Shown here: positions 22,249 to 33,945 of the stretch, piece after piece
How the letters are laid out: every line of letters begins with the position of its first letter
How positions within the stretch are numbered: the stretch's first letter is position 1
Assembly (NCBI GenBank): GCA_039545275.1
Contig: BCHS01000002.1
Location: 248,001-312,000, forward strand
DNA: 64,000 bases
Direction of reading: 5' to 3'
From: Pseudomicrostroma phylloplanum
Lineage: Eukaryota; Basidiomycota; Exobasidiomycetes; Microstromatales
The notes under the pieces: generated by a model
What the model was told of the DNA's origin: nothing
Database searches by the model: none
What the model saw: the letters and a program-made list of their open reading frames with translations, nothing else
Position numbers and translations under genes: made by a program

Positions 22249-24487
22249 TCAGTGTCTCTCCTGACTCGGCGGCATCACTCCCTCCCTCTCTCGCCGATCA
22301 ACGACCCGTGTGCTTCCCGACCAAATGTTCTTGTCCATGAGCTGGGCAAAGCAAGGGGGAAGGCCAAAGACGGGCCAGATGAGGTGATCATGCTGTAGCC
22401 AAGCTTCTTGCACCGAGCCGCATTTGTCGCATATCAATTGTTCGTCGTCGTCGTCTTCTTCGCCGCCGGCGTGTACGTCAGCGTAATTGGGCTCGACATC
22501 ATTGTCCACTTCTGAAACGGCTTGATTGGCACTTGCAGTCAGAACATCTGTCGAGACGTGTCCGTATTGCGCCATGACCTCCTTTCTGATGTCAGGCGGC
22601 AAGGACTTCAGGAAGTCTTCATCAACGACCACTTCTTTGCCCTTGCCTTTGCCATTGGCATTGCCATTTGCGAAAAGTGCTCCGATGGAAGTAGAAGGCT
22701 TCTGCTTCACCAGATCGAGGGCTGCGATGTTGATCAAGTTGGTCCCTTCTCCCCGATCACCATGAGTGGCAATCATGGACCGCCGTAGGCCTTCTAACGT
22801 CGCCGCGAGAGCCGTAGCGCGCTGCGAGCGGGAGAGGGAGAGATCGAAGACTTCGACTGGCATCCTGGTCTGCTTGGACGTGCGATTTTCCCAGCCTTGA
22901 CGAATGCTCAATCTCACACTCAGAGGGTAGCGCCTCCAGGCTCTGCGGCACGCCATTTCTTGCGACAGAGAGTCCTGCTCGACGTAGGAGCGAACGGACA
23001 TGCCTTTGAGGTCCAGGGGTTGCTCTCGCCCTTCTTCCGACGGTAATGTCACAGGTTCATTCTTGAGCGTGAGAGGCTGGCTGAGATCTCCCTCGTCCTC
23101 CACCAGCTCCACCTCTAGTCGACGTAGCAGGCTCGTCGACAGTACGTGGAGCTGCTCTTGCTGGGCTTGGCCTCTGAGGCCTCGGAATGTATCTTCGATA
23201 CTGATTTGATGTGGGTATAAAGGAGCGGGTATCACCTCGTCATGGTCGATGCCGTGCAGCAGACCCCAAAGTCTTGGTCCCAGCCTCTGCCCAAACAAGT
23301 CGACAAGACTTTGGGCAGTGAAGGCCTTCCGACAAAGTGAGACAGTCAGGGGCACAGGGGGATCCCGATCCCTTGCTTCGACTAGAGCAGTCTGAGGATC
23401 AAGCCCAAGTCCACCATTGATCCATTCTGTGCCGCTATGGCCGAGCTGTTCACCGCCTAGACAGCTACGCAGCTTGTTGACAATGGCGCCACCAAAGCCA
23501 TTTAGGGAGCGGACCTCGTAGGTATCAAGGTACTGCAGAACCTCTGTCTGATCGTCGGGTAGGAAGACAGTCTGTTCTGCTGGCTTGTGCTTGGCGCACA
23601 TGAGCTTGGCCAGCAACTTGTTGCTAGCGATGCCTGCCGAAGCAGTCAGCCCAATCTCGTGTAGGACACATCTGCGTAGGTGTGCAGCTAAGTGTGATGC
23701 CAGCGTCAGTCGCCGATGAGCGACCAGAACATCTTCGCTCACCTCTGAGGAGGTCGGCTTGGGTAGAACATGGCCAGGAGTGAGAGTCGGATCGTACGCG
23801 AACCCTATTGTTGCATCATCCTTGTCCAATCGGAAGAATGAAGAGCCCGTACTCGAGCCTTCAGCGCTCTGGTGAATCAGATTGAATGATACCATCTCTG
23901 TGACCTGATGTGTGTGTGACAGAGTATGGGCAGCCGAAGCGGGTGGTCAGCATCGATTGCCTCTAAGAGCAGCACTCCCTGTACAGCACCCTCAAGCTCA
24001 CATCGCAAAAGAGCTCGTCCAAGCCCAGCTTTTCCACTTTTCCCTGCCAGACAATACCCCTGACGAGCCTCCATACTCTCTGTGAGAGCTTCCTAAAAAA
24101 GCTGAGGTCCTCTCCATTGACCAAGATGAGCTCCGGGCATCGCTTGACTGCCTCTCTCACCGAGGCTAATTTCTGAACACCCAAAGCGCGTGCTTCGTAC
24201 GAGGCAGTAGCGAGAATACCCTTCTGCTTGATGCCAATGGGCAGACCTACAAGGGAAGGGTCTCGGATACGGGAGGCAGCTACGTAGAATTGATCTAGGT
24301 CCAGCTGGATGATCTCGCGATGGGCTGCAGCGGGGGAGTGAGCAGCCGGTAGAGCGGAAGAGCGACCATCTTGGACGGCTGCTATGCTCTTCTTGGGTGA
24401 TAACAGCGAGGCGATCGATCTCGATGGAGAAAGGGGGGGAGGAGCATCGTCATCGAGCTTCTGCCTCTTCGGCGAGGGCTGCGCCAT
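22249..24487 (-). CDS. Y-family translesion DNA polymerase, Pol iota type
   Basis: There are two exons, 24487-24002 and 23904-22249, with a 97-nt intron, giving 713 residues from the chosen ATG; the frame is also open upstream to 24577. The palm carries LDLDQFYVAA (first catalytic Asp, near residue 65) and LGLDELFCDVTEMV (second Asp-Glu pair, at the splice). The blocks ILATASYEARALGVQKL, CPELILVNGEDLSF, ASAGIASNKLLAKL and the little-finger region resemble Pol iota more than Pol eta. Near residue 594 is LPPDIRKEVMAQYG, a ubiquitin-binding motif (UBM). A CDKC-x-H-type element near residue 653 looks like a degenerate UBZ zinc finger. I infer bypass of damaged bases at replication forks, recruited by ubiquitinated PCNA. 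Confidence 0.9.
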
Positions 24488-24918
24488 CCATGAGAGCGAG
24501 TAGAGCTGTTGGAGAAATGGGAGCGAGGTGGGGGCACGAGGAAAGTAGGCAGGCAGGCAGGCCTTCTTTCCGCCCACGCCCCGCTTGAGTCCTTCGCTGA
24601 CGCCTTGGCTTCAGCGAGCAGCACCTCTCAAGACTCGAGCAAGGCACAAAACTCATGACTGCCAAAGCACGATCTTCAAAGAATGTAGGAGCTAAGATAA
24701 ATATAAAGCATTGCAGCGAAGGCAGAACGAGAGTAGCGCAGGACTATGAGATCTGATAGCAAAACAAAGGTATAGGAGTCCGTCGACAAACTGGGGGACG
24801 ACGAGGTGGTTTACGTGGCGTCAACCTACGCAGCCCACACAGCATGTGGGGCAGGTGTCGCGGGGACATGCGTCCGCCCTCTTGTGCAGACCATGATTGA
24901 GCTTCTTCTTTTGGCCGC
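24488..24918. other. Intergenic region, polymerase promoter and transporter 3' end
   Basis: These 431 bases lie between two minus-strand genes. The left part is GC-rich and open in frame with the polymerase (to 24577). No other gene is supported. Confidence 0.45.
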
Positions 24919-26059
24919 TTAGTCGTCTCGTGCAAGCGAGATGACGGGCAGGGTGAAGAAGGATGTGTCTGGGGTGAGAAGACCAGCCGTTCCGACGTAC
25001 CATGCAATGGCAGCGGTGATGATGCCGAAAGCACCTCCTGCAGTCTCGACCTGGGTAGCCCTGACGGCGTTTCCACCGCTGGCAACGAGGTACGAGATGA
25101 AGAGGAGCAGGAAGGTGACGTCCAGGAAGAAGAAGAGAGCAACCAGTCCCACACTCGACCTGAAGGAGGCGACGAGCATGATGAAGGTGAAGACGAACCA
25201 GGAAGCGAGGTAGATGGCCAGAACGCTGTCCAGCTCGGTCGAAGGCACACCATTGGGGGAGGCAGTCGACTCGGAGACGCCAAAGAAGGGGATCAGAGTG
25301 ATCGCGAATGACCACCAGAAGGCACCGTAGGAGCAGAAGGCAGTGGCACCGAAGGTGTTACCACAGGCAAACTCCCAAACACCAGCGATGAACTGGGCAG
25401 TACCACCGTAGGCGAGGGCCATTCCAATGATGCCATTTGGCGAGGAGATGCCTCGTGCTCCAATGTTGAAGAGCGAGAGCATGAATGTAGTGGCCGCGAA
25501 ACCGAACAGACCCAGAGGAGCGGGGTTGGCGACTGGTATTGGTAAGCAAAAGTCAGGTGCAGGATTGGGTAAGTAGCCATGTCATTGCCCAGAGAGCTCG
25601 TAGACGTCTAATACTCACACCTTCGGTGGTAGATGGGGAAAGCTGGCTGTGTAGCATCCTGGGGGTGACCTCCAGCTGCGAGTGACGAGGGAAAGCACAT
25701 GGGCAGATGAAAACGTGTCAGTACTGCTACGTCAGGAGCGGTGGTATTTCTATCTCAAGCAAGAGCTACCGCAAAGGTGCTGCACCATGTGCTCTGAACG
25801 GCCGTCTTGCTATGCGATTTCCACGGCGCTAGATTTTCGCGCCACTGCAGGCCAACTGCCAACTGCCCACGCCGTTCCTCCTCGCGGGCTGCTTTGCATC
25901 CGCTCCAGCGTTACCGATTGCAAACTGGTACTCACGAGTCACGGCCCTGTGGAGCGGTGTAGCGCCGGCAAAGCCGCCATTCTGGCCTGCACTCTCCAGG
26001 TGCTTGTCGGTGATGTGGGTGGGGCCGTGGCCGTTGCCGTGAGCGTCCTCGGATGACAT
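24919..26059 (-). CDS. Acetate transporter of the Gpr1/Fun34/YaaH (Ato) family
   Basis: There are three exons, 26059-25936, 25675-25619 and 25532-24919, with introns of 260 and 86 nt, giving 264 residues. The signature NPAPLGLFGFAATTFMLSLF begins right after the second splice, and only the donor chosen there yields the conserved preceding Phe. Six hydrophobic segments follow, with FIAGVWEFACGNTFGATAF and FSYGAFWW-like blocks typical of the family (here CSYGAFWW). The N-terminal 60 or so residues are hydrophilic and His/Gly-rich, as in yeast Ato proteins. These plasma-membrane channels carry acetate or succinate, possibly with ammonium or protons, and in yeasts are induced on non-fermentable carbon. 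Confidence 0.94.
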
Positions 26060-27808
26060 TTTAAATATGCTTCAAGATGGAATAGGCAGGTAACCAAGTG
26101 TGGTGTGGAGTGTGCAGAACTACAGGGGTCTACTTCAGACGAGTGAGTGGTAAATAGGAGCAAGAAAGCAGGGATGTGGAGCGACGGGGAACGTAGGTGC
26201 GGGGGGACAGCCGCACTTTATAAGACATGGAGGGGGGAAAAGACTCGAGTCGCTTCGTCGGTTCTCGCGGGCCGTTGGGGTGCTTGCTGCCCTGGTGCCT
26301 CATGGTCAGGTGTGGTGGCCTTCTGCCTGCGATCAACGGCGATGCACTCGTCGAAGGCGGAGTGACGTTGACCCCGGATTCGGTTGTTCCACAGGAGCGC
26401 GTCAGGGGAGAAGAGCTCCACCAGGCCAGAGGGTGCGTGCCAGGCACTACACCAGTCAAAGACTCATTTCATCTGTGCACACTTGCATATTGCACCACCA
26501 CAGGGACCCAGGTGATGCTCGCTACCTCGCTCCCCCGCGTTGATCAGCATCGTCTGTGCTACTGCCCGTTATCCCCACACATCCCCGCTTAGCCCCGGCC
26601 TCGAGGTAGATGTGCACTCGAGGTGATCGGCGTCTGCCTCTGTCTCTGAGTCTGATCCCGACGATGGCACAGAGCAGCCTACTGCTGGACTCGCACAGAC
26701 AGTCCGCCTGTTTTCTCTGCCACACCCCTAGTCTTCTTCCTCTCTCGATCTCTGGTGTGCAATCGGAGCACATGTAGAAGAGGAATGAGGCTGGCAGCGC
26801 GTGATCAGCAAGGTGTCAACCAGGAAAGCCACCTCTCAACAACGGCGGAGGTCCCCTAGCCATACTGGCTCGAGTCACCGTTTCCTTCGGACCCCGCCTG
26901 TGGCTGACTCGTTCCGCCCCGCCCGTGATCGGTACCACGCCATGAAACCAGGACACTGTGAGGCTTGTCAAGAGCAACAGTGGAGAGAGAGCTGAGGAAC
27001 GATGGCGCATACCAATGTGATGTACCTCTTTCTTTCGGCCGGCGGGGGCCGAGTCGCATTTCAAAGTCAATGCTACCCCATGTTTCATCCATATCCGCTC
27101 ATCTTACATGATTCACCGTTAAGACCGACTACTCAGCACTGCGTGAGAGGAGCCATGGAAGAAAGAAGTTTCCGTATCTTACTGCCCGCCTTTCCGCGCT
27201 GTGGGGCCCCCTACTGCCCAAGTCATGGATGGGCATAGTGGCATACCACTGGGCACGGGGAGACAGGCAAGAGCGGAGTTTCGATCTCGCGGGCATCGCA
27301 GCAGCAGTGAAGGCGAGGGCAAGGCTTGGGCATGCGGAGAATACAAGACTGGCGTGCCGCCGGCGTGGAGCCCCAGACCGAACCCGGGACATACGCCGGG
27401 CCCGCTGCCTAGGGTTCGCTGCTGGCTGCTGTCCAATCGGCCGGCACGGCCGTGAGGCGCCCTTCGCCGCGCCTCGACCCTTGGCTCGCCGCTTCCTCCT
27501 GCCCCGCTCGTGCTTTGCTACACTCCGCTCCTTGCTTCTCCTGCATCGCCGAGGCCCGAGGTCACCTCCCTCGGCACGGCTTTTGAAACAGACTACAGAC
27601 AATGGCCGGGTTGCGAGAAGAGCAGACGCCGATACTGAGTACGAGTAGGAGCCCGCCGATTGGAGCAACAACATCAGTCACCGCTCAGCGATCGGTTCTG
27701 AGTATGATCGAAGAATCGTTATGTTCATGGTATCGGTATCAAAATGTGACATAGGGCGAAAAGGGTAAGGCAGGCAGACGTTCCTGCTCTGGTATCATAT
27801 CGGACTCA
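26060..27808. other. Gene-poor 1.75 kb upstream of the acetate transporter
   Basis: The stretch separates the transporter start from the Dicer stop, both on the minus strand. It should hold the transporter promoter (a TATA element is listed separately) and the Dicer 3' UTR. The frames here are short, overlap each other in many phases and show no motif. I looked for tRNA B-box patterns and found none. Confidence 0.45.
26217..26222 (-). promoter_or_regulatory. TATA box of the acetate transporter
   Basis: TATAAA on the minus strand (within CTTATAAAGTG) lies about 160 bases before the transporter ATG at 26059. A TATA-containing promoter would suit a carbon-source-regulated gene, but this is inference. 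Confidence 0.5.
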
Positions 27809-30800
27809 TCAGGCGTCCAAGCCCATGTCCTCGTCTGAATCATCGTCCATGTCATCGTCTCCTCCTTCTTCGTCCTGCTTGAGCTCATCCACTCGAATCT
27901 GCTTCTCCTTGACTCTTTGCCTCGCTCTGATCACCGGCGAAAGCTTCTCCGCCCCCCTCTGCCCCTTCTCGCGGTCGTGACGCGTTCGCTGCACAAAGGC
28001 ATCGTAGTTGCAGTAGCGCTCAAACCAAGGAAGATAGAATCGGGAAAAGAACTTCCACGTGGCCTCCATGCTGAATCCCGAGTCGACAAAGACGGCTCCT
28101 AGGAGGGACTCGACCAAGTCTGCGAGCGCCTTGATCTCGCGAACGTCTGCCCAGTAGTGGATGAGAGGTGACTCCTCATTCTCTTTGGGGCCCTGCTGAA
28201 GCGTTGGGGAAGGCGAGGGGGAAGGCGCCGCTGACTCGTCCGGCGATACAGCTTTGTTAGCGCCCTGCTCCGAGTCTCTGTCGAGCCAAGCATCTGCTGC
28301 CTTCCTCGTGACGCTCAGATCCATCGTGAGGTCCGAGAGGGCAGCAGCAAATGGGGCTTGAATGCCCATCTGCAAGAACTTGTGTAGCTTCAGGTAGACA
28401 CTCAAGGCACAAATGGCCTGGTTGCAGACAGCCAGATCCTTCAGAGTCGTCAATTGGCCTTCGTTGATATCTGGATACTTCTGGAATAGCCAGCAGTTGA
28501 TCATAAAATCGAGCAGAGCATCGCCCAAGAACTCCAGCCTCTGGTAAGAGGGCAGCAGGGATGACAGGTGACTTGCGTGCGTCATACTTTCCAATGCCAG
28601 GTGGGGAGTGTTGAACTTATATCCAATCTGCGTCTCGAGGTTGTGCAAAGCACCGGCATGCAAGCGCTGGTCCCACTTCTCTGCAATACGTTTCGGCCAG
28701 ACCTGGTCAGTCCAGAGCTTGTTCACCCTTTCGAAGGTATTGCAGTGAGGCGGCAAGAGTCCGAAGTCAACGATGGCTTGCAGTCCAAGGTCCACATTCA
28801 TACACAGGGGTGTGCCAACGTAGCTCACTTGTGATGATCGCAGCAGCGGTCGATCGCTCGTCAGTACCGCAGCGCCGATGACACTCTCGACGACATCAGC
28901 TACCATCTTGGGTGATATGTGTTGCACAATGTCACCAGTGTGAACGGTACGGCCTTTGATGCGACAGAGGGGCGGAGTCCAATTCCTTCGAGTGAAGGAC
29001 CGAGTGTACAGCATGGTGCCGAGATTAAGGTGCTTGCTCTTCTCGATCAGGTTGATGTTCGATACGATCTCTCGACGGTGAAGATGCAATTGTCCTTCGA
29101 CTCGCTGATCGGAGATCGCAAAGACATAGGCACTGACGTGGGACTTCAAAAGGGCGTCACCCAGATACTCATGTCGCTGATAGTGCACAGGGTGCTGAGC
29201 CGTCGGGCCGGTCATAGCGATCACTGTTTGATGGGTTTCTAATGCTCCCCTGAAGACGCGGTCATTAAGGTCTTTCGCAATGAGAATCTGCGATAGGCGA
29301 CACAAGATCGATGGGAGGAGGAGTGCAGATTCATAAAGGCTTGCGCCGAAGGGGTTTACCCAAGTCAGCTCGGGGATCAGAAACGAGTTGTCCCCTCGAT
29401 GCTGGCGGCCCTTCTTGTATGCTGTCGTGAGGAAGTTTTCGAGGCGTCGAGGCAACCTCTTGACCGCCAGCATGGGCTGGTCGTTGCTGGGAGCACGTCC
29501 TCCGATCTTGCGCCGGCCAGGAAGGCTCTGATGATACTCCCAGTGAGTCATGATAGGTGCCGGACTTGCACATTCGTCGGTTGCTTCGCGTAAGTCGGTC
29601 GACTGACGACCTTTCATTTGGCTGTAGGGAGTCTGCGTTTTGTCGATGTGCACACAGCGGTAGGGACGCGCCTGCCCGATACTTTGAGGACTGTCGAGCA
29701 GCAGGAGGTCATCCAGATACCCCCTCTCCTCGAGGCGATGCAGTGCTATGGGCTGTACGTCAGAAGAAGTTCTGAGTGTGCGGTGAATGACAGCCCAATC
29801 GATAGCCGGCGCGTCTTCAGCTGAGGACTTGGCCACAGGTAGCAACAGGTATGGCAAAGCGTCACATTCGTACTCGCGACGAGCGAGTAGCGCCAATAGT
29901 CCCAGAGTATATCTTCGTGCATGATGAAGCTGATCGTTCGTCAGAGCCATTGAGCTGGGTTCGGATAGAGGGGGAACTTTGACGTCCTTACACCCTTGGT
30001 AGTCGGTCAGAACGATATCGCACATGCCTGCCTGCGGGATGGGTCTTGATGTGACGAGCGCGATAGGTTCCATCGGCTGGTCGAGGGCATTCAAGCCAGG
30101 AAAGTCGACCACATGCACGAAGACTTGCAAGGGAGCAGTCGTGCTGCTTGGGATCCCAGGCGAACGGAAAGCATCTGGAATCGCAGGAAAGAAAGACAGG
30201 GTGTTCTCGCTGCCTCCCTCAATTCCTTCTCCCATGCCGGAGAAGTCACCTACAAGGGCCATGGTAGGCTCTTTGAGGATTTTGGTCTTCTTGCGAGGAG
30301 ACAGATGCTCATCGAGCTCGTCAAGTTGGTGAAGTCGTACACAGGTCTCGAAGGCGGCGGCACTCTTTGCAGCAGCTTTGGAACGCATGATTGGTCCGGT
30401 GTGTCCCGCTAGCCGAGAACTAGCGGGGAGCCTCACACTGACCTTCCAGACCAATTCTGCTCCCTCGAGCTCGTACACCGGCCCATCCGGACAGTACTGA
30501 CAGGCGCAAAGGGTGGACATTCAAGTGTGATTGTCAGACCCAGCACAAATCCCCCAAACCATCCCCGAGATACTCACCTCGTCGGTCTTGAGTAACGCGA
30601 CGCACCTGCTCAGAAGTGAGGTAGCATCGACAGGCCAGATTCGGGCACCTGTTCTCTCGTCGCAGTACGACTGCTGCATCATGGCGGCCGTTTCATCCAA
30701 AGCAGCCGCGGCAGCATCGTCTTCGTTCCCTACCGTCGTGGCAAGGCGATCCTCTGGGAGTGCAGCCAACCAGTCACGCATCTGTCTTTCTGCGTGCCCT

Positions 30801-32396
30801 ATTCTGGAAAGAAGCTGAGCGTGGTCCGGATTGTCCTCTTCGGCAAGAAGAATGTACGTCGACTCGGATGACCGGGCCCTGCCGCGACTTTGCACGTATC
30901 CGACGTGGTGATCCGGCAGATCGAAACGAATAACGCAGTTGACAGGCATGATGTCGAGACCCTCCTCCAAGACACTTGTGGCAATAACCAGATTGGTAGG
31001 GGCTCGACGCCTGAGCCGACTGAGGATCTCGCATTGTTCCTCCCAGGACATCCCTTCGGTGCCCGCAGCATTTGGTTGTCCTCCGTGTCCGATCAGTGCC
31101 TCGGGATGCAGAAAGGACAGCCTCGGGGTCTTCTGTATGAGCATTTGCAAGGCCAAAGCCGACAGACGGCGGTTGCAGAAAATGATGCCACAGAAGTTGT
31201 CAGCCTGACTTTCGAAGCATGCTAGAGTATCAACGAGTTTCCTCAGCTTGGGGCTCGAGTTTTCTTCTGTCAATGCTACATTGGCTGCGTATTCGATCTC
31301 GTCTAGAACCTCTCCTATCTGTTGGCTGACTCGAGCCCCCTCTTTCAGTCGCAAGACTGCTTTGGTGGTCTCGTCGTTCACGAGATTCACGGCCAAGAGC
31401 CTTTTAGCATGATAGGCTTTGCGCTTTGACCTCGAGCGGAGCTCCCGCCTCGAAGCTAGCCACGCCAGATCGCTGAAGACGCTGCCGTGTTCATCCCAGT
31501 ACCAAGACATCCTGTCCAGGACTTTTTGAAAGTCTTCGGACGCAGGGACTCTCTGCAGGATATGCGCTTCTAGTCTCGCGGGGTCCCGGATAGTGCCCGT
31601 CCAGTGTCTTTGAGACGGATATTCCACGATCAGCTCTGTAGGGCGACTGACAAATGCCTCCAGCTCCTGCTTGGCCGACAGAGGCACTGTGAATATAGAC
31701 GAGTCAAGGATCTTCTCAAGCTCGGTAGAAGCTAGAGTGAAGGTCCCAGCAGATGACAGCGGACTTGCGGTCATACCAAGGATCTTGGGACGCTCGTCAG
31801 GGAGAACCAAGCGGTAATAAGACATGATGCGTGCATACTCTGGTAGCGTCAAGGATTTGACAATGCCGTCAGATTTACTATTTTGAGCGTCACACTTTCG
31901 ATACTTCCGATTGCGTGTACTCACCGTTGTTGCCGATGGCATGATGAGCCTCATCGAAGACGATGAGATTCACATCCTCTAGTAAGAGGTAAGCATGGAT
32001 GATAGCATTGAGCGCGATCCTGGCAGTGCAGACAATGACTGCCGTCTCGCCGTCGAGCAGGGCATTCCAATAGCTCCTGCTACCTGTGTCAGCCTCCAGC
32101 TCTCCGTACAGCAAGGCGATCTTGAGGCTAGTGTTGGCATCGAGGAAAGCCGCCTGCTGGTGAACCAGGGGAACCAAGTTGACCAGGAAGAGGGATATCT
32201 TGCGCCTCTGCTTGGGATGAGATGCTTGCTCGTATCGTGCGACCTCTTGACTATACATATGCTCAAGGAGTAGAGCAGCGACGAGTGTCTTGCCGCTGCC
32301 CGTCTCCACACATGCGATGACATTGCTGCTGAGGGCTTTCTCGAAGAGCTGCTTCTGATACTCGCGAGCGTGGAGGGGCCCAGCCTTGACGGTCAT
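27809..32396 (-). CDS. Dicer-like ribonuclease III with helicase
   Basis: There are three exons, 32396-31925, 31839-30578 and 30496-27809, with introns of 85 and 81 nt, giving 1473 residues. The N-terminus is a DExH helicase: ETGSGKT near residue 35, VFDEAHHAIG near 150, and a helicase-C part with VIATSVLEEGLDIMPV and QSRGRARS. A Dicer dimerisation (DUF283) region follows the second splice. Two RNase III domains end the protein. Domain a has HEYLGDALL (about 1018) and PKMVADVVESVIGA. Domain b has LEFLGDALLDF (about 1230) and LADLVESLLGAVF. The acidic catalytic residues are present in both. No double-stranded-RNA-binding domain is visible after domain b; the tail is basic and then very acidic. 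I infer production of small RNAs for RNA interference. Confidence 0.95.
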
Positions 32397-32697
32397 GGTG
32401 AGCAGAGTTGCTCTGCCCTGCCACTGTCAGAGAGGTGGAGCATGAGTAAACGAGGGAAAAGGGATGGAGTGAGGCAAGCAATGCAAACGAGGGACTTGTG
32501 TCCAGCATCTTTCTATCCGTTTGCTCTCTAGTCTGGACTGTACAGGCACCACGATTGCTGCGTTGCGGAAAGGGAGTTTGAATTCGAGAGTGGAGACCCG
32601 AAGTGGCCGAAGCGAGGCGAGGTTGCTCTTCTCTCTACCCTTTCCACAACGTGCTCGCCTGGAAGGAGAATCCTCTTTACTACGTACACTGCACAAC
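32397..32697. promoter_or_regulatory. Divergent promoter, Dicer and Dot5-like peroxiredoxin
   Basis: A 301-base head-to-head spacer with no recognisable gene. Confidence 0.5.
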
Positions 32698-33724
32698 ATG
32701 ACCAAGAAGACGTCCGAATCAGCTGAACTCACTGGGGAGCGTCGTGTCTCCAGTCGAGTCGCGGCACGGCAGGCCTCTACACCGGCAGTCAAGGAGGCGG
32801 AAAGCGCGAAGAAGGCGCCGGCTGCAAAGGCCACAAAGAAGCGTGCTGCTGCCAAGGACGATGAGGAAGCCGAGGTCGACAGCAAAGACAAAGCTGAGAC
32901 GGCCATCACCAATGGCGCCAAGAAGGTAGATGCAAGCAAGAAAGCTAAGACAGAGGAGGCCGCAGTCAAATCGGATGAGAAGCCTGCTTCAGGACGACAG
33001 CTCAAGGTGGGCGAGGCTGTTCCTGAGATCACACTCAGTGACGAGTCGGGGCAGAGCGTAGAGGTAGGTAAGCTCAAAAAGGCTGTCATCTTTATGTAAG
33101 TAGTGCCATCGCTCCGCAGGGTAGGGTTCGAAGGTACTCTGGCGCGTGTTCACACATTTGCGTCCCCCCCTGCCCCCTGCCCTTCTGAATGCCCAGGTAT
33201 CCTAAGGCCAACACGGGCGGGTGCACCAACCAAGCTCAGGCGTATCGTGACGAGTACTCCTCCTGGAAGGAGCTCGGCTACAGCGTCTACGGTCTGTCGT
33301 CAGACAACGTTACCCCGCTCAAGAACTGGAAGGAGGTGCGTCGATGTGGCCGTGGCTCGCGCTGTGCACAGAGGCGTGGCTCGCCTTGACTGCACCCTGA
33401 CCTTTGCTTCTTCCTTTTCTCGGTCTGCCAGAAATACAGCTTCGAGTACAAGCTGCTTTCTGACCCTCAGCGCAACTTGATCGGTCCCTTGACTGGCACA
33501 AAGTCCAAGACCATCAGAAGGTGAGGCAATCTGTGTGACTGCTGATTCAAACGGAGCTTCCGGCAGATCCGATATGACTGACATGACCCCTGTGCTTGAT
33601 TCCTCATTTTTACCCCAGTCACGTGGTCATCGACTCGAATGGGAAGCTCGCAGACATCAAGCTTAACGTGCCTGCGAAAGAGAGCTCGAAGCAGGCGCTA
33701 GAAGCGGCCAAGCAGGCGGCATAA
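32698..33724 (+). CDS. BCP/PrxQ-type peroxiredoxin, nuclear Dot5-like
   Basis: There are four exons: 32698-33095, 33197-33335, 33432-33520 and 33619-33724. The introns are 101, 96 and 98 nt and the protein has 243 residues. The first 100 or so residues are Lys/Ala/Glu-rich with basic clusters, which resembles the nuclear N-terminus of yeast Dot5. The peroxiredoxin fold follows: GEAVPEITLSDESGQSV, then MYPKANTGGCTNQAQAYRDE with the peroxidatic Cys at residue 142, then VYGLSSDNVTPLKNW, KYSFEYKLLSDPQRNLIG, and SHVVIDSNGKLADIKLNV. The usual TPGCT motif reads TGGCT, and no second Cys follows five residues later, so it may work as a 1-Cys enzyme. It would reduce alkyl hydroperoxides, probably in the nucleus. 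Confidence 0.92.
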
Positions 33725-33945
33725 ACCTGGACACGGCCATCGTGCTTCGTGTGGGACTGCTGGGCACAGAAAGAGTCGTCCCTGTGACCGTAGCTCGTAG
33801 CCACGGACGTGGGTGCTCTGATTGCCTCTCGCCGTGCCCCGTTGTCACTGGATCTCCCTTGGCTGGTGCTGGTCCTGCTTTCTCGCATATACCGAGGCTC
33901 TGTATGACACATGATGATTCTTTATTGCACTTCATATACTGTGTG
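33725..33945. other. Convergent 3' region
   Basis: A spacer of 221 bases between the peroxiredoxin and F-box gene stops. It holds 3' UTRs only, as far as I can see. Confidence 0.5.

Noticed and set aside
27129..27674. Minus-strand frame of 181 codons between the acetate transporter and Dicer
   Set aside because: It is Arg/Ala/Ser-rich with no motif, and other frames are open over the same stretch.
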